DNA from: Evansella sp. AB-P1
GTDB lineage: Bacteria; Bacillota; Bacilli; Bacillales; Salisediminibacteriaceae
DNA: 64,000 nt
NCBI RefSeq assembly: GCF_029688925.1
Contig: NZ_JARUKY010000005.1
Coordinates: forward strand, 186,001 to 250,000
Reading direction: 5' to 3'
Numbering within the stretch: position 1 is the stretch's first letter; the number at the start of each line of letters is the position of its first letter. The translations under genes and the position numbers were made by a program. The notes below the pieces were generated by a model. It did no database searches, was not told where the DNA came from, and saw nothing but the letters and a program-made list of their open reading frames with translations. This document shows, piece after piece, positions 36,701 to 45,947 of the stretch.

Positions 36701-39314
36701 CTATTGCATCTCTTGCCATAATACCAAATGATTCTTGTCCATCATGTGGAGTTTTAGCATAATGTTCAACGTGAATATCTGCAGATAATTCAAAGTTATC
36801 AGCTTCTGCATCAATTTCAGTGTAGTAGAATACAATTCCGTCGTGGTCACCAGTAATCTTACCAGCATTCTCGCCTTCAAACGCTTCTAGACGAATTGCA
36901 CCCTCCTCTGTTACTGAATAGCTATTTCTATTTTCACCAATAGACTGACCAAACACGATGAAATCAAATTCATTAACTGCTTCTTCTCGCACTGTAACAG
37001 CAAATGAGATAGGGTCAATATCAGAAGAATCAGGAACTATTTCAATGTCATATGTTCCTGTTTGCGTATTGTCAAAGGCATCAGAATTAACTTCATAGTC
37101 ATCTTCAGAGAATAATTCTACATCTTCATTATCATAAAGCTTTGAAACTTCAAGTCCTTCCGCACTAAATTCATCCCCTACATAGAATGTAGTTGTTGGG
37201 AATTCCGAAACGAAAAGTGTTTCTAATTCTCTTTCTTTAACATTTAATGTGAGAATAGCTTCTACACCTTTATGAGTAATAACAACATCTTTATCACCAG
37301 CGGTTTCTGTATCTAAATCAGACACATCATACTGATCTGGTACTAGTCTTACCTCAGAACCGTCATCATAAATTGCATAGACAACCATTCCAGAAAGATC
37401 TAGTTCATCTCCTAAGAAATATTGTTCTTTTGCAGGAGTAGTTCGAATTTCTACTTCAGTTAACTCAGCATCTGCTACTTCTACTTCAAATGTTGCTACA
37501 ACACCTTCTGCAGAATTGTCAGCTAAAATAGAAACTGTTTTTGTTCCTGGGCTTGTGAATACATAGTCTTCCTCTACAGGTTCACCATCGATTTCAAAGC
37601 TGTATACATCACTGGATAGCTCTCCACTATCAAATCCATCATTGTATTCAGCAATAACGACTAAACCTTGTGGATCAAATTTATCCCCGATAAAGTACTC
37701 TGTGTTTGCAGGGAAATAACGGATACTTAAATCAGTTACAGTTAAATCTACAATTTCTACATCAAATGTTGTACTTACACCGCTATAGTTTAATGTAATC
37801 GTGTTTGTTCCTAATTCACTGCTGTCAAAGCCAGTTACGATCACATCGTCAGCAGAAATTTCAGTTTCTCCCCCATCAGAGAATAAAGCGGTTACAGAAA
37901 TGCCATCTAAATTTAATTGTTCACCGATTAAATACTCCGATTGCATTCCATCAGTATTTACTTGTAATTCCTCTACTGTTCTAGTATCCACATTAATTTC
38001 AAAATCACTGAAAGTAACTTTTGCATCACGGGATACAAATAAACCAGCACTCACTTCATCAGTAAATAAGTCTTCTAATGTAACCGTCTCACTTTCACCA
38101 TTTGAAGTGACTACATATGTGTCGCCTGACTTTTGAATAGATAACTCATACTCTTCACCAGTTGAAGGGTGTGAGAAAGCATCAAGTTGTTGACGACTAG
38201 GTACTCCATCATGGTTATAGTAACCTCTCATGTCTTCACGGTCCCCGCCCACAGCTATGTAATTTGCTGTTTGTGTAGAGCCGTCTCCATGTTCACCAAC
38301 TTCATCTCGTAACATTAAACCAAATGAAACTTGGCTCGCACCTGTATATCTTTCTACTGTTGCTATTGTGTTAATTTCAAAGTTTGCATCAGCTGGTATA
38401 TCTTTGTAATAGAAGGAAATACCTTCGTTATCACTAGCAATCTTACCACCTGAAGCATCGATTGTAACTGAACCGTCTTCATTTTCTATTGGATCAGGAT
38501 TTCTTACTGGATCACTATCAATACTAGCATTTTCACCAAATGCACTGAATTCCCAGTCGCCAAGATCAATTTGACCTTCAACACTGAAGTTAACATCACT
38601 ATAAGTAACTGTTGCATTTCTTACAGCAATTAAACCAGCATAGTTGATTTCACCTTCATAGTCATCGATAACCTCTGTTTCACCATCAACAGTTAATTCA
38701 AAGATATCTCCAACTTTTCGAATACTAATATCATATTCTTCGCCAACTACAACATCATCAAAAGCTAACTCATCAGGATAAACATAACCGTCATCATGTA
38801 ATTTGTGGAACCCTCTAACCTCTTGGCGAAGTCCACCTAGTGCTACATAATCACCAGTAAAACTATCCATTTCAAATGGATAACGATTGTGCTCTTCTAC
38901 TGCATTACTTCTAAGCATGATACCAAAAGCAGTTTGGTTATTATCTGTTACCATGCTTTCTACTTTTGCAGTGGCACTAATCTCAAAGTTCGCATCTGGA
39001 TCCACTTCCTGGAAATAATATACAAACGCTTCATCACCACTTGCGATTTGTCCTCGGTTACCCGTAACACGCATGGTAACGTCACCATTATCATCTTCAG
39101 TTATTTCAAAACTATCATAATCAAAATTATTCGTCCCAACATTACCATGAATCGCACCAGTCCAGTCACTATCTTCTGGAATCTGATTAACTTCAGTACG
39201 TTCGTCCGTCTCATCACTATTCTCACCATCATCAGCGAAAACAGTTAAATTCATCGGAGAAATTAGTAATAGAATGGACATTACTATTGCGAATACATTC
39301 TTATGTTTCCTCAT
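33786..39314 (-). CDS. Giant wall-anchored family PL9 pectate lyase B
   Basis: About 1842 residues from ATG 39314 (GAGGAGG box; TTG 39317 is too close). Same order as lyase A: signal peptide, two lectin-like modules, four Ig-like repeats, third lectin-like module, PL9 beta-helix (about 1100-1480) with NADGFAIKLTVGEGN, HNNVDDGYDLYAK and NKNGFKMGG-type catalytic elements (here DKNGFKMGG), post-helix domain ending PATHFSMYTVMEV, coiled coil, acidic Ser/Asp/Gly spacer, LPDTA about 36 residues before the end. The N-terminal segment (SDETDERTEVNQIPEDSDW) is almost identical to lyase C, so B and C are the closer pair at that end, while the helix and tail resemble A. Own promoter and terminator. Confidence 0.9.
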   Translation of the reverse strand: MRKHKNVFAIVMSILLLISPMNLTVFADDGENSDETDERTEVNQIPEDSDWTGAIHGNVGTNNFDYDSFEITEDDNGDVTMRVTGNRGQIASGDEAFVYYFQEVDPDANFEISATAKVESMVTDNNQTAFGIMLRSNAVEEHNRYPFEMDSFTGDYVALGGLRQEVRGFHKLHDDGYVYPDELAFDDVVVGEEYDISIRKVGDIFELTVDGETEVIDDYEGEINYAGLIAVRNATVTYSDVNFSVEGQIDLGDWEFSAFGENASIDSDPVRNPDPIENEDGSVTIDASGGKIASDNEGISFYYKDIPADANFEINTIATVERYTGASQVSFGLMLRDEVGEHGDGSTQTANYIAVGGDREDMRGYYNHDGVPSRQQLDAFSHPSTGEEYELSIQKSGDTYVVTSNGESETVTLEDLFTDEVSAGLFVSRDAKVTFSDFEINVDTRTVEELQVNTDGMQSEYLIGEQLNLDGISVTALFSDGGETEISADDVIVTGFDSSELGTNTITLNYSGVSTTFDVEIVDLTVTDLSIRYFPANTEYFIGDKFDPQGLVVIAEYNDGFDSGELSSDVYSFEIDGEPVEEDYVFTSPGTKTVSILADNSAEGVVATFEVEVADAELTEVEIRTTPAKEQYFLGDELDLSGMVVYAIYDDGSEVRLVPDQYDVSDLDTETAGDKDVVITHKGVEAILTLNVKERELETLFVSEFPTTTFYVGDEFSAEGLEVSKLYDNEDVELFSEDDYEVNSDAFDNTQTGTYDIEIVPDSSDIDPISFAVTVREEAVNEFDFIVFGQSIGENRNSYSVTEEGAIRLEAFEGENAGKITGDHDGIVFYYTEIDAEADNFELSADIHVEHYAKTPHDGQESFGIMARDAIGEPWDSSVFSSNIAAVGGFSGGTGNANGTQLFVRTGVMSPDGEGSEGRTSRMLKEERPSIENTYPEETYHLTLSKTNSGFVGKLDDGENVYEDIIFEPEILNVQDDTMYVGFYVAREATIEVSNYELTVTDAETDAPRVDPPAEAISPNFNVLSLDKTPLTNYDLKVQSNADGVVTVRQGTEVILRDETVEQGEIFIVPTSLDANSDTNFSISFLPDDTQYLTSYERIIRNFTVTNRILRDGTEDIYVSPEGTSAATGAYDDELDIDTAIDYVMPGQTIVVKDGHYLREDALRIRTYNDGTPDAMKYLVAEPGARPVFDFDNRHHGMLHQGDYWHVKGLDFARAGGNRKGYHIGGNHNIVENSRFYENGDSGIQISRLDGANNIEDWPSHNLLLNNVSFDNQDPAENNADGFAIKLTVGEGNKLIGNVAHNNVDDGYDLYAKLGTGPIGTVIFKDNLAFDNGTLTDGTIGGGDKNGFKMGGEGIHVPHEIHNSVAWNNGNTGFTNNSNPGLIVKGDNFAYNNNTNLGLNVYTGVTHDFTLEDFVSIQTEEGSSSDSYPSDLASDSNYLYDGTQTVNVSGEEIDYTNHTGYKTMNKVLALIEEETDENGDTNWTNVWDRYYASEYPVEADLEVDGDTVTISNDSIDTVGRDGVLTINVQDLNVSTFSFTVEQIEMLQEKNVSVQLARPGLQARVPAAVLTEDITINEVEDLSNTPTPDYSDLVSSVYEFSLTGNFENDPVLLEFEVDTENVSNPDNLRVFYYNSNTNEWKEKDGGTFSNGVFSYPATHFSMYTVMEVNEAEILRRELEQQINDLRDQIEDLEASHSAELASLTAQLQQLENAYANLELENEDLEDRVSELENDLRELQEAFDELAASLEEGDDSPSDDNGDTSNGGDDQSKEDDDDVKGDDSSKDDEDSKDGEGDSSKGTDEEDELPDTATNMYNFLLIGLALIIVGLAFYFYRGRREKELV

Positions 39315-39389
39315 CAAATCCTCCTCTTTTTAGTAAATAGTTACTAATTTGAAGTTTTTAGTTTGTTATGAGTTGTAAAAACTACAAGT

Positions 39390-39489
39390 TCCCTCCTTTC
39401 TGATACATTATTAATCTCTCAAAATATGTAATCAATTTTTGAGAGTCTATGTTTCACCGTGTTCTAAAAGGAGAACACGGATTGAAACC
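39390..39489 (-). ncRNA. Candidate structured leader RNA of lyase B
   Basis: First hairpin 39451-39488: GTTTCA/TGAAAC outer stem and a 9-bp inner stem CCGTGTTCT/AGAACACGG. Second hairpin 39416-39445: perfect CTCTCAAAA/TTTTGAGAG. Then AGAAAGGAGGGAA. Same order as lyase A with different inner-stem sequence. Confidence 0.6.
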
Positions 39490-39954
39490 GATAACATTTC
39501 CCGGAAAAAACACAAAAATATGTAAAGCGGATAATCAATTAAACCTACTTTTTATATTAGTATACTTGGTTATATTACAAAGTTTGTGCAATTAAATTAA
39601 TCCATTAAAACAATTTTAAGAAAACTAATATTATTCAAAAAAACAAAAGTTAAATAGTTAAAATTATTGTTCTTTGGAAAGACTGAAATAATTCAATAAT
39701 TCTTTTAGAGCAGTTTTGGGATTTTGCTTGTGAAAACCGCTTGGCCAAAAACACCATTAAGTTTGATAAGCCATTGAAAAAACACACGCACAATACAGTT
39801 AAGAGGTATAACTGCTTGCGAATTGAACGTAGTTTATTAAACTATTTTCGTCAGTTGCACGTAACAAAAAATGTTTAACCTACGAAGGAAATGTCATTTA
39901 TAAGAAGAGTTATAAAAGACATCGAATGAAAAAATTTGATGGAGTTGTTAGTTG
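39490..39954. other. Long untranslated leader of lyase B
   Basis: No ORF I can support. An AACCGCTTGG block near 39736 followed by CACCATTAAGT is partly repeated in the lyase C leader (45591-45615), indicating that the leaders duplicated together with the genes. Confidence 0.45.
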
Positions 39955-39968
39955 TGAAAACGTTGTTA
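39955..39968. promoter_or_regulatory. LacI-type operator, lyase B
   Basis: TGAAAACGTTGTTA keeps the AACGTT core and one perfect half; 14 nt downstream of the -10. Confidence 0.55.
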
Positions 39969-39982
39969 TATATTCAATTATT

Positions 39983-40011
39983 ATTGTAAACGGTTTCAAA
40001 AAAGGTGTCAA
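39983..40011 (-). promoter_or_regulatory. Sigma-A promoter with embedded cre box, lyase B
   Basis: TTGACA (40006-40011), 17 nt, TACAAT (39983-39988). The cre box TTGTAAACGGTTTCAA (39984-39999) covers spacer and -10. Confidence 0.8.
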
Positions 40012-40069
40012 TTACTTTTCTGAAATATTTGTCATTATGAAATGAAAATCATCTTAATAAGTTATAAAA

Positions 40070-40107
40070 AAGGGAGAAACCTCAATATATAATGAAGTTT
40101 CTCCCTT
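40070..40107 (-). terminator. Terminator of lyase C
   Basis: AAGGGAGAAAC pairs with GTTTCTCCCTT; T run on the minus strand. Confidence 0.85.
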
Positions 40108-40122
40108 AATATTACTTTAATA

Positions 40123-43100
40123 TTATCTTTGTGCTAGTTTTCTATTTCTTTCTCTTAAATAGAACATAATGCCTGCAAGTGCTAGAATTAATCCAATTAA
40201 AAGATAATTGTACATGCCTGTTGCTGTATCAGGAAGCTCGTCTCCGTTATTATCAGTTTCTTTTGTAGACTCGCTTTCCTCTTTTGATTCCTCTTCTTTA
40301 GCATCAGATTCTGTTGAAGATTCTTCTTCATTTGTTGCATCATCTTCTTTTGAAGAATCGTCTTTTGGTGTTTCACTATCACCATTATCAGAAACTGCTT
40401 GTTCTTCTAATGCTTTCTGAAGACTATTAATCATTTCTTCTAAATTAGTAATTTGACTTTCTAAATCATCATTTTCTGATTGAAGATTTGCATATGCTTG
40501 CTCAAGTTGTTGAAGTTGATTTTCAAGCTCTTCAATTTGAGCTGAATCCTCTAGTTCGGCGATTTGCGCTTCTAAATCTGCAATTTGGTTTTCTAAGTCT
40601 GTAACTTGACCTAGTAATTCCTCAAGCTGTATTTCAAAAGCTCTTTCATCTGCACCTTCTAAGAAATCAAAGTATACATCCCATACACCTAACCAGTCGA
40701 TTTCACCATCTGGATTTCTATCGAATTCAGTGATAACTTCTAATGCTTGCATAATATCAAGAGGTAATTCTTCTCCAGCTTTATTGAATGATTCACCATT
40801 GTGAGAGAAGTAATTGTTATTTGCTTCAGCATCAGCTGGATATGCGTCTGAATACGTTCTTCCATCTGTATAGAAAGATAGGAATCCATCGATTGTAAAG
40901 TCTTCTTCAATACCAGAGTACGTTGTAAACTGAATGTTATTATCAGCATTGTTAAATGAGATATTATTTTCAGCAATTACACCTGGGTTACTGTTACTTG
41001 TGAAACCAGAGTCACCGTTCCCCCAAGCAATACTATTACGGATTGTATGTGGTGTGTGAATTCCTTCTCCACCAAGCTTAAATCCGTTCTTGTCACCTCC
41101 ACCAACAGTACCATCTGTTAATGTACCGTTGTTAAACGCTAAGCTGTCTTCAATAATAACTTGTCCGATTGCACCTGTACCTACTTTTGCATATAAGTCA
41201 AAACCATCGTCTACGTTGTTATGAGCAATTACTCCTCGTAATACGTTACCTACACCTGCAGTAAGCTTAACAGCAAAACCGTCTGCATTATTTTCTGCTG
41301 GGTCCATATTATTAAATGAAACACTGTTTAGAATTAAGTTGTGTGAAGGCCAATCTTCAATATCCGTTAATGACGTATCTAATCGGCTTATTTGTAAACC
41401 AGAATCACCATTTTCATAGAACCTTGCGTTTTCTACGATGTTGTGGTTACCACCGATATGGTATCCTTTTCTATTACCGCCAGCACGTGTAAAATCCATA
41501 CCTTTTACATGCCAGTAGTTCCCTTCATGTAACATTCCGTCATGTCTGTTTTGGAAGTCAAATACTGGGCGAGCACCCTCATCAGCAACCATATACTTCA
41601 TTGCATCAGAAGTACCGTCATTAAAGTTACGAATACGCAGAGCATCGTCACGTAAATAGTGACCGTCTTTAACAATAATAGTTTGACCAGGCATTACAAA
41701 ATCAATAGCTGTATCGATGTCTAGCTCGTTATCGAATGCACCAGTCGCAGAGCTAGTACCATCTGTTGATACGTATATATCACCTGTTCCATCTTGTAAC
41801 ACACGGTTTGTAACTGTAAAGTTTCGAATAATACGATTATACGAAGTTAAATATTGTGTGTCATCTGGTAAGAAGCTAATACTAAAGTTTGTATCACTGT
41901 TCGTATCTAATGTAGTTGGTACTGTGAACATTTCACCTTGTTGCACTGCTTCATCACGTAAGATAACTTCAGTCCCTTGTCTAACTGTAACAATACCGTC
42001 AGCATTTGCTCTCACCTTAAGGTCATAGTCAGTTAATGGTGTTTTATCAAGAGAGAACACATTAAAGTTTGGCGAAATTGCTTCAACTGGAGGTTCCACT
42101 CTAGGAGCATCCGTTGCAGCATCTGTTACTGTAAACTCAATATTATTTACTTCAATTGTTGCTTCACGTGCTACGTAGAATCCAACATAAATTTTGTCAT
42201 CTTGAACGTTTAAGATTTCTGGTTCAAAAATCATGTCTTCAAAAACATTTTCACCATCGTAAAGTTTACCTGTATATCCACTGTTTGTTTTGCCAAGCGT
42301 TAAACGGTAAGTTTGATTTGGATACGTGTTCTCGATTGATGGTCTTTCAGGCTTAAGCATTGTGCTTGTTCTACCTTCACTTCCATCACCATCTGGAGAT
42401 AATACTCCAGTTCTTACGAAAAGCTGAGTTCCGTTTGGTTCATTTGTACCACCAGAGTAACCACCAACAGCTGCGATATTACTTGAGAATACACCTGAAT
42501 CCCAAGGATTCCCAATTGCATCTCGTGCCATAATACCAAAAGATTCTTGACCGTCATGAGGTGTCTTCGCATAATGCTCTACATGAATGTCTGCAGATAA
42601 TTCAAAGTTGTCTTTATTTGCATCAATTTCAGTATAGTAGAATACAATACCATCGTGGTCACCAGTAATTTTACCAGCGTTTTGTCCTTCAAACGCTTCT
42701 AAACGAGCTGCCCCGTCTTCCGTATAACTATAATCATTTCTATTTTCAGAAATCGATTGACCAAATACGATAAAATCGAACTCATACTCAGTATCTTCAC
42801 GAACCGTTACAGCATACGTAATTGTTTCGATATCAGAATTACTTGGCTTAATTTCAATGTCATAAGTTCCTACAGCTGCGCTATCAAATGCACTAGCATC
42901 AACAAAATAATTGTCATCTGTGAAGTATTCAACATCTTCATTGTCATAAAGCTTAGAAACTTCTAGTCCCTCTGAAGTAAACTCATCACCTACGTAAAAA
43001 GTTGTTTGAGGGTATTCAGAAACGATCAGCGTCTCTAATTCCCTTTCCTTCACGTTAAGTGTTAAAATAACCTCTGCGTCTTTATGAGTTATTGTTAGGT

Positions 43101-45120
43101 CTTTATCACCAGATGTTTCAGTATCTAAATCAGTTACTTCATATTCAGCTGGTACTAATCTAACTTCTGAGCCATCATCATAAATTGCATAAATAACGAT
43201 TCCAGAAAGGTCTAACTCATCACCTAAGAAATATTGTTCTTTTGCTGGAGCCGTTCTAATTTCTAAACCAGTAAGTTCAGCATCTGCAACTTCTACTTCA
43301 AATGTTGCTTCGACACCTTCTGCAGAATTGTTAGCTAAAATTGAAACTATCTTTGTTCCAGGGCTAGTAAAAACATAATCTTCTTCTACAGTCTCCCCAT
43401 CAATTTCAAAGCTGTATTGATCACTTGATAATTGTGCATTAGAGAACCCATCATTATATTCTGCATGAACGACTAAACCTTGTGGATCAAATTGATCACC
43501 AATAAAGTAGTCCGTTTTAGCAGGGAAATATTGAATGTTCAAGTCAGTAACTGTTAAGTCTACGATTTCTACATCGAATGTAGTACTTACACCACTAAAG
43601 TTAAGTGTAACCGTGTTTCTTCCTGTTTCACTACTGTCAAAGCCAGTAACGATCACATCATCAGCAGAAATTTCTGACTCTGATCCATCTGAGAATAGAG
43701 CATTTACAGAAATACCATCTAAGTTAATTAATTCACCAATCAAGTATTCTGTTTTCATATTTTCAGTATTTACATGAAGCTCATCTACTGTTCTAGCATC
43801 TACATTAATTTCATAGTTATTGAATGTAACAATTGCATCTCGTGCAACATATAAACCTACATAGATTTCATCGTTAAACATCTCTTCTAAGTCGATCGTT
43901 GTATTATCTCCATTTGCAGACAATACAAACGTATCACCGGACTTACGAATAGACAATTTCTGGTTTTCCATACTTGCTGGTTCAGAGAATGGATCAAGTC
44001 TTTGAATCTCACCATCTTGATTGTTATAGAAACCAATCATATCTTCTCTGTTAGCACCTACAGCTATATAATTTGCTGTTTGATTTGCATTATCACCATG
44101 TTCACCAATTTCATCTCTTAGCATTAAACCATAAGAGACTTGGCTCTCTCCAGTGTATCTTTCTACAAGAGCATCTGTAACAATTTCAAAATTCATATCT
44201 GCTGGAACTTTTTTGTAAAAATAAGAAATACCCTCATCATTACTAGCAATTTTCCCACCAAAAGCTTCAATTGTAACAGAACCATCTTCATTTACTAATG
44301 GATCAGGATTTCTAACTGGATCTTCAATACTAGTATTTTCTCCAAACGCACTGAACTCCCAATCGCCTAAGTCAATTTGACCTTCAACACTGAAATTAAC
44401 ATCACTATAAGTAACTGTTGCATTCCTTACAGCAATTAAACCTGCATAATTAATTTCACCTTCGTAGTCATCGATAACCTTTGTTTCACCGTCAACCGTC
44501 AGTTTGAAAATATCTCCGTCTTTACGGATGCTTAAATCATACTCTTCGCCAACAACAAGATCATCAAAGCCTAATTCTTCAGGCCAAACATAATTGGAAT
44601 CTGCTAGTTTATGGAACCCTCTAACCTCTTGTCGGAGTCCACCTAAAGCCAAATAGTCACCTGTAAAAGAATCCATTTCAAATGGATAACGATTATGCAC
44701 TTCAACCGCATTGCTTCTAAGCATAATACCAAAAGCTGCTTGGTTATTATCCGTAGTCATTTGATCTACTGTTGCAGTTGCACTTATTTCAAAGTTCGCA
44801 TTAGGATCTACTTCTTGAAAGTAATATAGAAACGCTTCATTACTACTAGCTATTTGTCCACGGTTACCCGTAACACGCATAGTAACGTCACCATTTTCAT
44901 CTTCAGTTATTTCAAATGAATCATAATCGAAATTATTTGTTCCTACATTCCCATGAATTGCACCTGTCCAGTCACTATCTTCTGGAATCTGGTTAACTTC
45001 TGTACGTTCGTCCGTTTCATCACCATTGACTCCATCTTCAGCAAAAACAGTTAAATTCATTGGAGAAATAAGTAATAGTAAGGACATTACTATTGCAAAT
45101 AGACTTTTATTTTTCCTCAT
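40123..45120 (-). CDS. Wall-anchored family PL9 pectate lyase C
   Basis: 1665 residues. Signal peptide, two N-terminal lectin-like modules, four Ig-like repeats, third lectin-like module and PL9 beta-helix (about 1100-1470) with NADGFAVKLTAGVGN, HNNVDDGFDLYAK and DKNGFKLGGEG. Unlike A and B, the roughly 170-residue domain after the helix (ending THFSMYTV) is missing: the helix cap runs straight into a coiled coil (LENQIADLEAQIAELE), a Glu/Ser/Lys spacer and LPDTA at 1629-1633. That explains its shorter length. ATG 45120 follows GAGGAGG by 5 nt, as in A and B. Own promoter, leader and terminator. Confidence 0.9.
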   Translation of the reverse strand: MRKNKSLFAIVMSLLLLISPMNLTVFAEDGVNGDETDERTEVNQIPEDSDWTGAIHGNVGTNNFDYDSFEITEDENGDVTMRVTGNRGQIASSNEAFLYYFQEVDPNANFEISATATVDQMTTDNNQAAFGIMLRSNAVEVHNRYPFEMDSFTGDYLALGGLRQEVRGFHKLADSNYVWPEELGFDDLVVGEEYDLSIRKDGDIFKLTVDGETKVIDDYEGEINYAGLIAVRNATVTYSDVNFSVEGQIDLGDWEFSAFGENTSIEDPVRNPDPLVNEDGSVTIEAFGGKIASNDEGISYFYKKVPADMNFEIVTDALVERYTGESQVSYGLMLRDEIGEHGDNANQTANYIAVGANREDMIGFYNNQDGEIQRLDPFSEPASMENQKLSIRKSGDTFVLSANGDNTTIDLEEMFNDEIYVGLYVARDAIVTFNNYEINVDARTVDELHVNTENMKTEYLIGELINLDGISVNALFSDGSESEISADDVIVTGFDSSETGRNTVTLNFSGVSTTFDVEIVDLTVTDLNIQYFPAKTDYFIGDQFDPQGLVVHAEYNDGFSNAQLSSDQYSFEIDGETVEEDYVFTSPGTKIVSILANNSAEGVEATFEVEVADAELTGLEIRTAPAKEQYFLGDELDLSGIVIYAIYDDGSEVRLVPAEYEVTDLDTETSGDKDLTITHKDAEVILTLNVKERELETLIVSEYPQTTFYVGDEFTSEGLEVSKLYDNEDVEYFTDDNYFVDASAFDSAAVGTYDIEIKPSNSDIETITYAVTVREDTEYEFDFIVFGQSISENRNDYSYTEDGAARLEAFEGQNAGKITGDHDGIVFYYTEIDANKDNFELSADIHVEHYAKTPHDGQESFGIMARDAIGNPWDSGVFSSNIAAVGGYSGGTNEPNGTQLFVRTGVLSPDGDGSEGRTSTMLKPERPSIENTYPNQTYRLTLGKTNSGYTGKLYDGENVFEDMIFEPEILNVQDDKIYVGFYVAREATIEVNNIEFTVTDAATDAPRVEPPVEAISPNFNVFSLDKTPLTDYDLKVRANADGIVTVRQGTEVILRDEAVQQGEMFTVPTTLDTNSDTNFSISFLPDDTQYLTSYNRIIRNFTVTNRVLQDGTGDIYVSTDGTSSATGAFDNELDIDTAIDFVMPGQTIIVKDGHYLRDDALRIRNFNDGTSDAMKYMVADEGARPVFDFQNRHDGMLHEGNYWHVKGMDFTRAGGNRKGYHIGGNHNIVENARFYENGDSGLQISRLDTSLTDIEDWPSHNLILNSVSFNNMDPAENNADGFAVKLTAGVGNVLRGVIAHNNVDDGFDLYAKVGTGAIGQVIIEDSLAFNNGTLTDGTVGGGDKNGFKLGGEGIHTPHTIRNSIAWGNGDSGFTSNSNPGVIAENNISFNNADNNIQFTTYSGIEEDFTIDGFLSFYTDGRTYSDAYPADAEANNNYFSHNGESFNKAGEELPLDIMQALEVITEFDRNPDGEIDWLGVWDVYFDFLEGADERAFEIQLEELLGQVTDLENQIADLEAQIAELEDSAQIEELENQLQQLEQAYANLQSENDDLESQITNLEEMINSLQKALEEQAVSDNGDSETPKDDSSKEDDATNEEESSTESDAKEEESKEESESTKETDNNGDELPDTATGMYNYLLIGLILALAGIMFYLRERNRKLAQR

Positions 45121-45179
45121 CGAATCCTCCTCATTAATAAATGTTAAATTTTTTTAAAAAGTAATATTACTCCAACTCC

Positions 45180-45262
45180 CCTCTCCCTTCTTATAATTAG
45201 GCCCTATTGTTTATAAGGGTATATGTTTTACCAAATTCATATAATGAAAATGGATTAAAACC
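45180..45262 (-). ncRNA. Candidate structured leader RNA of lyase C
   Basis: First hairpin 45225-45261 has the outer stem GTTTTA/TAAAAC where A and B have GTTTCA/TGAAAC, a compensatory change. The second hairpin pairs CTTATAA (45190-45196) with TTATAAG (45211-45217). Then AGAAGGGAGAGG. Inner stem is weaker than in A and B. Confidence 0.5.
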
Positions 45263-45781
45263 AATAATAGTAGACAGAAAAGATCATTTGAATGTCATAT
45301 TGACATAAACAAAATAAAGCGCTGTTTTGTATTGTATTCTTATATGAATAGTAGGATTAATGCATATATCTTTTGCAATGAATTCTCGAAAAATACGTCA
45401 ACAACCTTCCTCAAACATAGGATGCTATAGAATTATAAATATATATATCTATATTTATATCAAAATCCCTGTATATTTTTACTATATCGAAAAAAGTTTT
45501 TGTGAGTTTAATCATTTAAACCAATCGAGAATTTAATAGTTCAGTATATTAAATGGAACTATTAACCAATAATGGATGTGTGCTGATTTGAACCGCTTGG
45601 TTTATCACCAATAAGTCCTCCAAGCTAAGTAAAGTACGGTGCACAACACTTTAAAGAGTTGTATTGTGAGTTTGATTGTAATTCCTTTAATAGTTATAAA
45701 TAGAAATTACATATGTGGAGTTTTCTAAAAAAAAGATTACTGATAAATTTGTAATCACAGTTAAAGTTTTATCACAATAGT
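45263..45781. other. Long untranslated leader of lyase C
   Basis: No ORF I can support. Shares an AACCGCTTGG block with the lyase B leader. No clear ACAACGTTGT operator is seen downstream of the -10, unlike A, B and D. Confidence 0.45.
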
Positions 45782-45811
45782 ATTGTAACCGTTTGCAGAG
45801 GAAATTGTCAA
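45782..45811 (-). promoter_or_regulatory. Sigma-A promoter with embedded cre-like box, lyase C
   Basis: TTGACA (45806-45811), 18 nt, TACAAT (45782-45787); the cre-like box TTGTAACCGTTTGCA (45783-45797) covers the -10. Spacer is one base longer than at A, B and D. Confidence 0.7.
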
Positions 45812-45869
45812 ACTATATTTATATAACTTAATGAATGAATCTATCTTCATCATGTAAAATGTAGAAAAT

Positions 45870-45913
45870 AAAAGACAGGAAACCCTTATAATCTAGGGAT
45901 CCCTGTCTTTTTA
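45870..45913 (-). terminator. Terminator of lyase D
   Basis: AAAGACAGG pairs with CCTGTCTTT and an inner CCC/GGG adds to it; T run follows on the minus strand. Confidence 0.8.
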
Positions 45914-45947
45914 GTGAAATACGGTTATTGTTCTATTTATTTATTTA

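Noticed and set aside
27317-45120. Repeated DNA considered as CRISPR or transposon repeats
   Set aside because: The repetition is explained by paralogous protein modules; units are hundreds of bases long and in frame.
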